Source: Pseudomonas extremaustralis (GTDB lineage: Bacteria > Pseudomonadota > Gammaproteobacteria > Pseudomonadales > Pseudomonadaceae). From it: DNA of 64,000 nt. The stretch covers positions 1,674,001 to 1,738,000 of the forward strand of contig NZ_LT629689.1 of the NCBI RefSeq assembly GCF_900102035.1, given 5' to 3'. Shown piece after piece: positions 38,098 through 46,332 of the stretch (position 1 is the first letter of the stretch; every line of letters starts with the position of its first letter). A program made the position numbers and the translations under genes. The notes beneath the pieces were generated by a model that worked only from the letters and a program-made list of their open reading frames with translations, did not search any database and was not told the origin of the DNA.

Positions 38098-38562
38098 TTA
38101 ACGCCGGCGAAACAGCGGGCGCGGCTCGATGACGCTGCGGCCATACAACACGCTGGTGCCCGCCAGGCCCTTGAGCGCTTCTTCGGCGGATTTGTCCTCG
38201 CGCACCGCAAATGCATCAAACCCACACTGACGCATATGGCTGAGCTGGTCGCGCAGCACGTCCCCGATCGCGCGCAATTCGCCTTGCCACCCCATGCGCG
38301 TGCGCAGCAAGTAGGCCTGGCTGTAGGCGCGTCCGTCGCGAAAGCTGGGAAAGTCCAGGGCGATCAGCGGCACTGTGGCCAGCCAGGGTTGCAACTGCTC
38401 GACCTCATCGGACGGCCCCAGCCATACAGCCTGCCCTGGCACACAGGACGCCAGCGGCAGGATCAACGGCCCCGACGACGGCCCCCCATCGCGCACCAAC
38501 ACCCAGGGATCATCCCTGACAATGCGCACCACACCCTGCTCCAGCTTCAGCAGATTGATCAT
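38098..38562 (-). CDS. DUF934 family protein, partner of sulfite reductase
   Basis: This 154-residue protein of the DUF934 family is almost always encoded next to CysI-type sulfite/nitrite reductases. Recognisable segments are PLIALDFPSFRDGRAYSQAYLLR and GELRAIGDVLRDQL, then the CGFDAFAVRED block. It starts with ATG overlapping the cysI stop (ATGA, 4 bp), so the two are translationally coupled. It may help electron delivery or assembly, but the biochemical role is not settled. Confidence 0.9.
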   Translation of the reverse strand: MINLLKLEQGVVRIVRDDPWVLVRDGGPSSGPLILPLASCVPGQAVWLGPSDEVEQLQPWLATVPLIALDFPSFRDGRAYSQAYLLRTRMGWQGELRAIGDVLRDQLSHMRQCGFDAFAVREDKSAEEALKGLAGTSVLYGRSVIEPRPLFRRR

Positions 38563-40223
38563 GCGGTTTGCTCCGTATACACCTGCTCCTTGAACGGCTC
38601 CAGGCCGATACGCTGCACGGTGTCGACAAAACGTTCCTCGTTTTCGCGGTAGCGCACGAAGGTGCTGACCAACCGCTCGATCACATCGGGAATCTCTGCT
38701 GCACTGAACGAAGGTCCGATCACTTTACCCAGGGCACTGTGCCTGCCCTGGGCGCCCCCCAGGGTGATCTGGTACCACTCGCTGCCATTCTTATCGACGC
38801 CGAGGATACCGATGTTGCCGATATGGTGATGGCCACAGGCATTGATGCAACCGGAGATGTTCAAGCTGATGTCGCCCAGATCATGCAGGTAGTCAAGGTC
38901 ATCGAAGCGCTGCTGGATCGCCTGGGCGATGGGGATCGACTTGGCATTGGCCAGGGCGCAGAAGTCACCGCCGGGGCAAGCGATGATATCGGTCAGCAAG
39001 CCGACGTTCGCCGCGCCCAGCTGGTGCTCGCAGGCTTCCTCCCACAGCGCATGCAATCGGTCCTTAGGCACGTCTGGCAGTACGATGTTCTGCTCGTGGG
39101 CAATGCGAATCTCACCAAAGCCGAAACGCTCCGACCATTGGGCCACCGCCTCCATCTGCTCAGCCGTCACATCCCCAGGTGGCGAGCTGATTCCCGGCTT
39201 GGTGGAGAGCACCGCACTGGCGTAACCCGGCACTTTATGTGGCATCACATTGCGGCTGACCCAGCGCGCGAAATCCGGGTTGTTTGCAAGATGGCTGCCA
39301 TACGCCAGGCTGGTGTCGTCCAGGCTTGCATAGGCCGGCGCAACGAAGGCGGATGCAACGCGCGCATATTCCACATCCGTCAACTGCGCGGGACCGTCGC
39401 GCAGGTAGTGCCATTCTTCCTCCACTTCGCGGGAAAACGCTTCGATCCCCAGGGCCTTGACCAGAATCTTGATGCGCGCCTTGTACTTGTTATCCCGCCG
39501 ACCGTGGCGGTTGTACACACGCAACACCGCCTCGACGTAGGACAACAGGTGTTGCCACGGCAAACCTTCGCGTATCTGCAGGCCCAGGATCGGCGTCCGG
39601 CCCAAGCCACCGCCGACCATCATACGCAGCCGCATTTCGCCCTCGCGGTCGCGGTAAAGGTAGAGCCCGATGTCATGCATCATGATCGCCGCACGGTCTT
39701 GCTCGGCCGAACAGATGGCGATCTTGAATTTGCGCGGCAGGAACAGGAATTCAGGGTTGATGGTCGACCACTGGCGCAGGATTTCCGCCAGCGGCCGTGG
39801 GTCCAACAACTCATCGGCGGCCACGCCGGCAAACGCCTCGGTGGTGATGTTACGCACGCAGTTGCCGGACGTCTGGATCGCATGCATGTCCACGCGAGCC
39901 AGGCGTTCGAGGATATCTGGCACCTGGTGCAGCTCGATCCAGTTGAACTGCATGTTTTGCCGGGTGGTGAAATGCCCATAGCCACGGTCGTAATCCCGCG
40001 CGATGCCGGCCAGGGTGCGCAACTGCCCGGCGTTCAGCGTGCCGTAAGGAATCGCCACGCGCAGCATATAGGCGTGTTTTTGCATATACAGGCCGTTTTG
40101 CAGGCGCAGGGGCAGGAACTCTTCTTCGCTCAAGTCGCCGGCGATGAACCGCTCCACTTGATCACGAAATTGCGCCACGCGCTCGAACACCAGCGCCCGG
40201 TCGTATGCATCGTACTGGTACAT
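38559..40223 (-). CDS. cysI: Sulfite reductase hemoprotein (nitrite/sulfite reductase, ferredoxin type)
   Basis: This 554-residue siroheme/[4Fe-4S] enzyme carries out the six-electron reduction of sulfite to sulfide in assimilatory sulfur metabolism. Cluster ligands are seen as C-x5-C in ACPGGDFCAL and C-x3-C in SGCINACGHHH. The siroheme-contact arginine/asparagine region TSGNCVRNITTEAFAG is near residue 118, and FTTRQNMQFNWI near 86 is typical of the N-terminal half. It is coupled to DUF934. Divergent from ccoN across a 238-bp gap holding a 12-bp inverted repeat. Confidence 0.93.
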   Translation of the reverse strand: MYQYDAYDRALVFERVAQFRDQVERFIAGDLSEEEFLPLRLQNGLYMQKHAYMLRVAIPYGTLNAGQLRTLAGIARDYDRGYGHFTTRQNMQFNWIELHQVPDILERLARVDMHAIQTSGNCVRNITTEAFAGVAADELLDPRPLAEILRQWSTINPEFLFLPRKFKIAICSAEQDRAAIMMHDIGLYLYRDREGEMRLRMMVGGGLGRTPILGLQIREGLPWQHLLSYVEAVLRVYNRHGRRDNKYKARIKILVKALGIEAFSREVEEEWHYLRDGPAQLTDVEYARVASAFVAPAYASLDDTSLAYGSHLANNPDFARWVSRNVMPHKVPGYASAVLSTKPGISSPPGDVTAEQMEAVAQWSERFGFGEIRIAHEQNIVLPDVPKDRLHALWEEACEHQLGAANVGLLTDIIACPGGDFCALANAKSIPIAQAIQQRFDDLDYLHDLGDISLNISGCINACGHHHIGNIGILGVDKNGSEWYQITLGGAQGRHSALGKVIGPSFSAAEIPDVIERLVSTFVRYRENEERFVDTVQRIGLEPFKEQVYTEQTA

Positions 40224-40327
40224 ATCACTGCCTCATCAGGGTTGGCCGTGCTCTGCGGCTCGGCGTCTACGGGAGGACTATGCACCTGCGGCGCAGCGCG
40301 TTGAAGATTCAGGTCCTGGGATAAAAA

Positions 40328-40379
40328 GCGGATCAGATCGAGCAAAAGCCGTGCATTCAGGCGCAATGATCTGATCCGC
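40328..40379. promoter_or_regulatory. 12-bp perfect inverted repeat between cysI and ccoN
   Basis: GCGGATCAGATC (40328-40339) and GATCTGATCCGC (40368-40379) are exact reverse complements with 28 bases between. It may be an RNA hairpin or a paired operator for one or both divergent genes. No Anr box (TTGAT-N4-ATCAA) was found in the gap. Confidence 0.5.
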
Positions 40380-40461
40380 AGGAATGAGGTTTTTCTGAGC
40401 CTGTTTTGTTTTTCTCGGACTTCCTACAGTGCCGCCACTGGGAACCGTGGGAGGACTGAGC

Positions 40462-41889
40462 ATGAGTACCGCATCAACCGGGCAGGCCTATAACTACACA
40501 GTCGTGCGCCAGTTCGTCATCGCCACAATCGTATGGGGCGTGGTGGGCATGGCCATGGGCGTATGGATCGCGTCGCAACTGGTCTGGCCGCAAATGAACC
40601 TGGATTTACCTTGGACCACATTCGGCCGACTACGACCGTTGCACACCAGCCTGGTGATCTTCGGGTTTGCCGGCAGCGCACAATTTGCCGCCAGCTATTA
40701 CGCGGTGCAGCGCACCTGCCAGGTACGGCTGTTTTCCGACAAGCTGGCCGCGTTTACCTTTTGGGGCTGGCAGTCGGTGATCGTGATCATGTTTATCAGC
40801 CTGCCCCTGGGCTACACCACTACCAAGGAATACGCCGAGATCGAGTTCTCCGGCGCAGTGTGGATGACGGTGGTGTGGGTGGCCTATGGCATTGTGTTTT
40901 TCACCACCGTGGCGCGGCGCAAGACCCGACATATCTATGTCGGCAACTGGTTCTTCGGCGCGTTCATCGTGGTAATCGCCATGTTGCACGTGGTCAATCA
41001 CCTGGCGATTCCGGTGGATTGGTTCAAGTCTTATCCGGTGTACTCCGGGGCCACCGACGCCATGGTGCAGTGGTGGTATGGGCATAACGCCGTGGGGTTT
41101 TTCCTGACCACGGGGTTCCTGGGGATGATGTATTACTTCGTGCCCAAGCAGGTGGGACGCCCGGTGTATTCCTATCGCCTGTCGATCGTGCATTTCTGGG
41201 CATTGATCACCCTGTATATCTGGGCGGGGCCTCACCACTTGCACTACACCGCACTGCCGGATTGGGCGCAGTCGCTGGGCATGGCGATGTCGCTGATCCT
41301 GCTGGCACCCAGTTGGGGCGGAATGATCAACGGCATGATGACGTTGTCTGGCGCCTGGCATAAGTTGCGTACCGACCCGATCCTGCGCTTTTTGGTGCTG
41401 TCCCTGGCGTTCTACGGCATGTCGACGTTCGAGGGCCCGATGATGGCGATCAAGACGGTCAACGCCCTCTCCCACTACACCGACTGGACCATCGGCCACG
41501 TCCACGCCGGCGCTCTGGGCTGGGTAGCGATGATCACCTTTGGCTCGCTGTACCACATGATCCCCAAGGTGTTCGGCCGCGAACAGATGCACAGCGTGGC
41601 ACTGATCAACCTGCATTTTTGGTTGGCGACCATCGGCACGGTGTTGTACATCGCCTCGATGTGGGTCAACGGCATCACCCAGGGCTTGATGTGGCGGGCT
41701 ACCAATGACGATGGCACCCTCACCTATTCCTTTGTCGAAGCCCTGCAAGCCAGTCATCCAGGGTTTGTGGTGCGCTTCGTCGGCGGTGCGTTTTTCCTGA
41801 CGGGCATGCTGTTGATGGCCTACAACACTTGGCGCACGGTGCGCGTCGCAGACCTGCAAGCCGCCCGGCTTGATGCGCGGATCGCCTGA
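40462..41889 (+). CDS. ccoN: Orphan cbb3-type cytochrome c oxidase subunit I
   Basis: This 475-residue haem-copper oxidase catalytic subunit has 12 hydrophobic helices. Haem/Cu ligand histidines are seen in [12 protein letters not shown] (haem b), [25 protein letters not shown] (CuB), [12 protein letters not shown] (CuB pair) and [11 protein letters not shown] (haem pair). No ccoO, ccoP or ccoG follows, so this is an isolated isoform like the extra CcoN proteins of P. aeruginosa that combine with CcoO/CcoP encoded elsewhere. ATG 40462 gives the conserved start [18 protein letters not shown]; an upstream ATG at 40429 is less likely. It is followed by a short CcoQ-like gene. Confidence 0.92.
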   Translation: MSTASTGQAYNYTVVRQFVIATIVWGVVGMAMGVWIASQLVWPQMNLDLPWTTFGRLRPLHTSLVIFGFAGSAQFAASYYAVQRTCQVRLFSDKLAAFTFWGWQSVIVIMFISLPLGYTTTKEYAEIEFSGAVWMTVVWVAYGIVFFTTVARRKTRHIYVGNWFFGAFIVVIAMLHVVNHLAIPVDWFKSYPVYSGATDAMVQWWYGHNAVGFFLTTGFLGMMYYFVPKQVGRPVYSYRLSIVHFWALITLYIWAGPHHLHYTALPDWAQSLGMAMSLILLAPSWGGMINGMMTLSGAWHKLRTDPILRFLVLSLAFYGMSTFEGPMMAIKTVNALSHYTDWTIGHVHAGALGWVAMITFGSLYHMIPKVFGREQMHSVALINLHFWLATIGTVLYIASMWVNGITQGLMWRATNDDGTLTYSFVEALQASHPGFVVRFVGGAFFLTGMLLMAYNTWRTVRVADLQAARLDARIA

Positions 41890-41890
41890 T

Positions 41891-42100
41891 ATGTGGGAGG
41901 TTCTGATCGTCGTGTGCCTGTATGGCGCCGTGGAGTACTGCTTGCGTGGGCAGACCGAGCAAAGCCTGGAAGACGCCAGCCTGATCCCGTTTGCCGACGA
42001 CCCCGAGGTGGCTCGACGGGTGGAACTGGCAACCGGCAAACCCGTGCATGCCATTGCGCCGGAGCAAGCCAGGCCGGGTTGGATCAACCTGGACATGTGA
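41891..42100 (+). CDS. Short CcoQ-like membrane protein
   Basis: This 69-residue protein starts one base after the ccoN stop. It has a single hydrophobic helix (residues 2-14, WEVLIVVCLYGAVEY) and then SLEDASLIPFADDPEVARR, which matches the post-membrane LPFADD segment of CcoQ proteins. The N-terminal membrane part is shorter than in CcoQ. CcoQ stabilises cbb3 complexes; pairing with an orphan ccoN suggests a dedicated small subunit. The C-terminal ~25 residues are unfamiliar. Confidence 0.6.
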   Translation: MWEVLIVVCLYGAVEYCLRGQTEQSLEDASLIPFADDPEVARRVELATGKPVHAIAPEQARPGWINLDM

Positions 42101-42190
42101 AACTGCTCCGGTCATTTGGTCGGTAACTGCATATGACTATTGCCCGTGCGCTGGGTAAGGTGAAGCGACTTACCGTGTCAGGAGCATCGC

Positions 42191-42883
42191 ATGCGCACCA
42201 TCGGCCTTATCGGCGGCATGAGCTGGGAGTCCAGCGCCGAGTACTACCGCATCATCAACCAGCACGTACGCGACCGGCTCGGCCCGCTACGCTCGGCGCA
42301 GTTGTTGATGTACAGCGTGGACTTCGGCCCCGTGGAACAGGCTCAACATGCCGGACGCTGGGACGACGCCGCGCTGATCCTGGAAGACGCGGCCCGCCGC
42401 CTGCAGGCCGGGGGCGCCGACTGTGTGGTGCTGTGTACCAACACCATGCATCGGGTAGCGCCGCGTATCCAGGCAGCGGTGTCGATCCCGTTTTTGCACA
42501 TCGCCGATGCTGCCGGTGCGGCAGCGGTGCAAGGCGGCACACTGACCGTCGGTTTGTTGGGCACCGCCTTCACCATGGAGCAGGATTTTCTGAAGTCCCG
42601 CCTGGCCGTCCATGGTTTGACCGTACTGGTGCCCGACGCCGATGAGCGCAAGGACGTGCACCGGATCATCTATGAGGAGTTATGTGTCGGCATCATCAGC
42701 GACACCTCGCGCCAGATCTACCAGCGCGTGATCGAGTCCCTGGCCGCACGCGGCGCCCAGGCGATCATCCTCGGCTGTACGGAAATCGGCCTGCTGATCA
42801 AGCCCGAACACAGCGACCTGCCGCTGCTGGACACCACCGAACTGCATGCGCAGTCGGCAGTGGCGTTTGCCTTGCAGGATTAA
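42191..42883 (+). CDS. Aspartate/glutamate racemase family protein
   Basis: This 230-residue cofactor-independent racemase has the N-terminal MRTIGLIGGMSWESSAEYYR (typical of amino-acid racemases of the YgeA type), first catalytic Cys in VVLCTNTMHR near residue 80 and second Cys in ILGCTEIGLLI near residue 193. Members interconvert D- and L-Asp/Glu or broad amino acids. AGGAG lies just upstream of the ATG. Its stop overlaps the stop of the minus-strand remnant at 42880. Confidence 0.9.
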   Translation: MRTIGLIGGMSWESSAEYYRIINQHVRDRLGPLRSAQLLMYSVDFGPVEQAQHAGRWDDAALILEDAARRLQAGGADCVVLCTNTMHRVAPRIQAAVSIPFLHIADAAGAAAVQGGTLTVGLLGTAFTMEQDFLKSRLAVHGLTVLVPDADERKDVHRIIYEELCVGIISDTSRQIYQRVIESLAARGAQAIILGCTEIGLLIKPEHSDLPLLDTTELHAQSAVAFALQD

Positions 42884-42999
42884 GCCGATTTACGCAGGTT
42901 CATCCAGTTGTCGGCCACGTCCAGCGCGGCCGTCAACAACCGCGAGCCATCCTTGGAAAGACAATTGGCTGCCAGTCTGGTGGGGCGTGCGAGCTGGGT
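42880..42999 (-). pseudogene. Tail of a displaced gene next to the Septu system
   Basis: Directly after and in frame with the ptuB stop (43000-43002), the minus strand reads on as RLAANCLSKDGSRLLTAALD, then VADNWMNLRKSA and TAA at 42880-42882. It has a coding-like composition and no start codon of its own near the beginning. This looks like the C-terminus of a chromosomal gene that was replaced by the ptuAB insertion. I cannot name the parent gene. Its stop overlaps the racemase stop by two bases, the close convergent packing of a once-functional pair. Confidence 0.5.
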
Positions 43000-43719
43000 T
43001 CAACCCCTCACTTGACCGCGTACACGAACGGCTCGTTTTTCGAGGCGTTGTGCATGAAGCTCGGCCTGTTGTTTGATTGCCTGACAGTACTCGGGTAGGC
43101 ACTGATAGGCATCTGGTATATCGACCTCTTCAATCAAGCGCCTGGCCATGGCAGCTGAAATATAACTGCCACGTGGCTGCAATCGCCCCTTGATGACCGC
43201 AGATCGATCATTGACCAACGTCGGATGGTTGAGGTTCAAGACCTCGACCGTTGCGATCGCTTCCGGTGTGAGCCCTTCGACATATCCATCACGAGTGAAC
43301 CGGAAATATCGCTCCACCTTCGCAGTCAACGGAGAAATAAACGGCTTCTTTGCCGGATCATAGTCTTTCTTCTCCACCGCACCGTAACCGCAAACCGTTT
43401 TTGTTTGGCTTGATGGATAACACGCCACGATATTTGTGTAGACGATGCTGTCAGCCTTGTAAGGGTGCTGGGGGAGAATATGTTCAATATGGCAACTGAA
43501 TTGTGTGCCCTGATTCTTAACCTGACACTCTGCCGCTGTTGGCAAACGGCGCAAGGTATAGGCGCATAAATGAAATTGTTCCTTCAATAACGCTTGGCGA
43601 ACCGCCTCGCTAGGAAAGCTACTTCCTTTGCCATAAAAGAGATTTTGCGGGGTCTCGCGGTTTTCCCTTCGCCAGTCAATCAACGCGCGTGGTTCTGCGC
43701 CTTTTTTGATAGATCTCAC
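43000..43719 (-). CDS. ptuB: Septu system HNH-type nuclease PtuB
   Basis: This 239-residue protein of the TIGR02646/PtuB type has the HNH-like core HIEHILPQHPYKADSIVYTN near residue 78, preceded by HLCAYTLRRL. The common CxxC-type pair of the family reads CAYT here, so the second ligand is altered. In Septu, PtuB cuts nucleic acid after phage sensing by PtuA. The ATG overlaps the ptuA stop by 4 bp. Base composition is clearly lower in GC than the flanking genes, consistent with horizontal arrival. No reverse transcriptase is nearby, so this is not a retron-linked Septu. Confidence 0.82.
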   Translation of the reverse strand: MRSIKKGAEPRALIDWRRENRETPQNLFYGKGSSFPSEAVRQALLKEQFHLCAYTLRRLPTAAECQVKNQGTQFSCHIEHILPQHPYKADSIVYTNIVACYPSSQTKTVCGYGAVEKKDYDPAKKPFISPLTAKVERYFRFTRDGYVEGLTPEAIATVEVLNLNHPTLVNDRSAVIKGRLQPRGSYISAAMARRLIEEVDIPDAYQCLPEYCQAIKQQAELHAQRLEKRAVRVRGQVRG

Positions 43720-44999
43720 GCCTCCCCCTCTTCTAATGACCTCAGTGAATCAATGCTCGCCTGGACCTCAAGGACATCAGGAATTTTTCCGACCTTTTCA
43801 CGCAACTGCGCAAGGTGGATCTGAGCGGACTCAAGATCATCATCGTCAAGATTGCGATAGATTTTTCTGAGTTGCTGACTAACGTTTTGGTTTTGGGACA
43901 ACCCTCCCATCAACTCCTCGATTACCTCACCACTGCGCAGCCCCAATGAGCGCTCTGGATGCCCCAGATATTGGCCGTCTTTGAGCAGCATTACGGACTC
44001 AGCAGGCAACTCTCCCAGTATTTGCGGGGAGTGAGTAGTAATGATGAATTGGCAGTTAGGGAAGGTATTTTCCAGATTGGCGACGACCGTGCGTTGCCAG
44101 CCTGGATGGAGGTGCAGATCCAGCTCGTCAATCAGGACAACGCCCTTTCCTTGCAATGGGTCAGGCACTTCGCGATTGAGCAATGTGAGCCTGCGGGCCA
44201 AATCTCCGACCATTGCCAGCAGGCATTTCTCACCGTCTGAAAGCTGCAGGACGTTGAATTCGAGTTCACCTTTGAGCACCGTCATTCTCAATGCAGGCTT
44301 ACGACGGACCCGAACGTCCTTGAACCCAGTAAACGTTTCGATGGCTCTGCGTACAGCAGAAAGCTCTGGGTCGCGATAGCCTGGAATATCCCGGCTATTT
44401 TCATTTTCGAGATCTTCCTGATTACGAAACCAAATGAAAAATCGCTTGAAGTCGGCACCACCATGGCCAAGTGCGTCGTCATACCCTTCAGCAATGGCAT
44501 TCACCAAGTGTTCGCGAACGCGTAACGGTACGTCCAGTACTGCGCGGTGTACATCGTAGTAAACCGCCAATGGCAACTCGATTGACTTTCCGCCGATAAC
44601 CTCGTATTGACCTATTCCATGTTCAACACTGTCTGCGGCCTCGTTTAATCGAGACAAATCACTACTACGCTCACTGGGATGCTTTCCGCCCTTGCCGGCC
44701 TTGCGATTCAAAGCAATGGCCCAATCGACGTTATAGTTTTCAAATAGCTTGGTTTCGACATGTAGCCGCGTGTAATCGGCTCCGACCTTGATGTCATCTT
44801 TAGCGATCGACCGCGACTTGGACGGCTGACCAACCATCCGAGCCGTCAGACTGGACAGCGTTATCGCCAACGCATCCAGAATCGAAGACTTACCCACGCC
44901 ATTGACGCCCACTAAAGCGACAGTCTTCTTGCCCTCGAAATCGAGTTCCATCTTCTCGATGCCACGGAAATTGACGAGGGTAAAACGCTTGATCTGCAT
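43716..44999 (-). CDS. ptuA: Septu system AAA/ABC-type ATPase PtuA
   Basis: This 427-residue SMC/ABC-like ATPase has the start FTLVNFRGIEKMELDF, Walker A GVNGVGKSS near residues 30-38, the signature-like QLSDGEKCLLAMVGDL near 233, Walker B VVLIDELDLHLHPGWQ near 265, and the downstream switch His in IITTHSPQIL. It regulates and carries PtuB in the anti-phage complex. ATG 44999 is chosen since MQIKRFTLVNFRG is the family start; the upstream ATG at 45050 adds a basic 17-residue extension. Possible promoter boxes are TTGACC (complement of 45087-45092) and GATAAT (complement of 45062-45067), 19 bp apart. Confidence 0.85.
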   Translation of the reverse strand: MQIKRFTLVNFRGIEKMELDFEGKKTVALVGVNGVGKSSILDALAITLSSLTARMVGQPSKSRSIAKDDIKVGADYTRLHVETKLFENYNVDWAIALNRKAGKGGKHPSERSSDLSRLNEAADSVEHGIGQYEVIGGKSIELPLAVYYDVHRAVLDVPLRVREHLVNAIAEGYDDALGHGGADFKRFFIWFRNQEDLENENSRDIPGYRDPELSAVRRAIETFTGFKDVRVRRKPALRMTVLKGELEFNVLQLSDGEKCLLAMVGDLARRLTLLNREVPDPLQGKGVVLIDELDLHLHPGWQRTVVANLENTFPNCQFIITTHSPQILGELPAESVMLLKDGQYLGHPERSLGLRSGEVIEELMGGLSQNQNVSQQLRKIYRNLDDDDLESAQIHLAQLREKVGKIPDVLEVQASIDSLRSLEEGEA

Positions 45000-45098
45000 G
45001 ATCGGCTTCCAACGTGTCAGGCCAGGTCGGCCAGCCTTTAAAGAATGCACGGATCATAGTAATTATCGACAGCCATGTCACGGCGCGGTCAATTGCCG

Positions 45099-46241
45099 TT
45101 ATTGGCTACGTCTTGCCACCCGCCACACCCGCGCAATATCCGCAGCCCGCTCGCGCAACAACCGCGGTGCCTCGTTGCACGCTTGCTCCAGGCTCATCGG
45201 GCCGGACGGCAAGGCAAACGCCGCCGCCACGCCGTGGGCATACATTTGCTCGTAGCCGTCACCCAAGGTGCCGGCGATTACGATCACGGGCACGTCGTGC
45301 TGCCGGGCAATACGCGCCACGCCGAACGGGGTTTTGCCGCGCAAGGTCTGGGCGTCGAAACGGCCTTCGCCGGTGATCACCAGGTCGGCGCCACGCACCG
45401 CTGCGTCCAGGCCAACCAGTTCGGCCACCACGTCCACCCCGGCCCGAAACTGCGCGCCAAGGAAAGCCTTGGCGGCGAACCCCAGGCCGCCGGCGGCGCC
45501 GCTGCCGGGTTCGTCGCGCACGTCTTTGGGCAAGACCTTGGCACAGTGGTCGGCGAAGTGGCCGAGGGCGGCGTCCAGTTGTTGCACTTGTTCGGGGTCG
45601 GCACCTTTTTGCGGACCGAAAATCGCCGAGGCACCGTGGGGGCCGCACAGGGGATTGTTCACGTCGGCGGCGATTTCAAAGCGCACCTGGGCCAGACGCG
45701 GGTCGAGGTTGTCGAGGCTGACCTGTGCCAGTCGGGCCAGGGCCAAGCCACCGGGCGACAGGGCTTGGTCCGCAGCGTCGAACAATTGCACGCCCAGGGC
45801 CTGCATGGCACCTGCGCCACCATCGTTGGTGGCGCTGCCGCCGATGGCCAGGATAATGCGCTCGGCCCCCGCGTCCAGGGCTGCGCGGATCAGTTCACCG
45901 GTACCAAAGGTGGTGCTGGAACAAGCATCGCGCTGCCCTGGAGGGACCAATTGCAGGCCGCTGGCTTCGGCCATTTCGATAAGGGCGGTGTGACTGTCGG
46001 CCAGCCACCCCCAGCGCGCTTCCACGGCGCCGCCCAATGGCCCGCATACGGTTTGACGACGCAACTCGCCATTGCACGCCGCGAGTACCGCGTCCACCGT
46101 GCCCTCCCCCCCATCGGCCATCGGGCACTGGATCACGTGCGCATCCGGCCAGACTTGCGCCAGCCCCTCGGCAATGGCCTGGGCGACGCCCTCGGCACTC
46201 AGGCTGTCCTTGAACGAGTCGGGGGCGATGATGATTTTCAT
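45099..46241 (-). CDS. Glycerate kinase (GlxK/GarK type)
   Basis: This 380-residue kinase of the type-1 glycerate kinase family phosphorylates D-glycerate to 2-phosphoglycerate (or 3-phosphoglycerate). N-terminal MKIIIAPDSFKDSLSAEGVA, then CPMADGGEGTVDAVL near residue 46, LAIGGSATNDGGAGAMQALG near 130 and VITGEGRFDAQTLRGKTPFG near 285 are all family landmarks. ATG 46241 is chosen over an upstream ATG at 46310. It lies downstream of cdaR on the same strand and across from an MFS transporter gene, forming a glycerate/sugar-diacid utilisation locus. Confidence 0.93.
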   Translation of the reverse strand: MKIIIAPDSFKDSLSAEGVAQAIAEGLAQVWPDAHVIQCPMADGGEGTVDAVLAACNGELRRQTVCGPLGGAVEARWGWLADSHTALIEMAEASGLQLVPPGQRDACSSTTFGTGELIRAALDAGAERIILAIGGSATNDGGAGAMQALGVQLFDAADQALSPGGLALARLAQVSLDNLDPRLAQVRFEIAADVNNPLCGPHGASAIFGPQKGADPEQVQQLDAALGHFADHCAKVLPKDVRDEPGSGAAGGLGFAAKAFLGAQFRAGVDVVAELVGLDAAVRGADLVITGEGRFDAQTLRGKTPFGVARIARQHDVPVIVIAGTLGDGYEQMYAHGVAAAFALPSGPMSLEQACNEAPRLLRERAADIARVWRVARRSQ

Positions 46242-46332
46242 GGGCTTTCTCCGGTTTTTATGACGCCCATGCTGCCAGCTGGACTCGGCAATGACGCCGG
46301 TCCGATGCACAAGTCCAGGTCAAGTTTGTTGT

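Noticed and set aside
40441..40446. GGAACC just upstream of ccoN
   Set aside because: No CCAC partner at the right spacing, and too close to the start codon.
43000..44999. Retron-associated Septu
   Set aside because: No reverse transcriptase or msr/msd-like structure is seen on either side; the flanks are a racemase gene and glycerate kinase.
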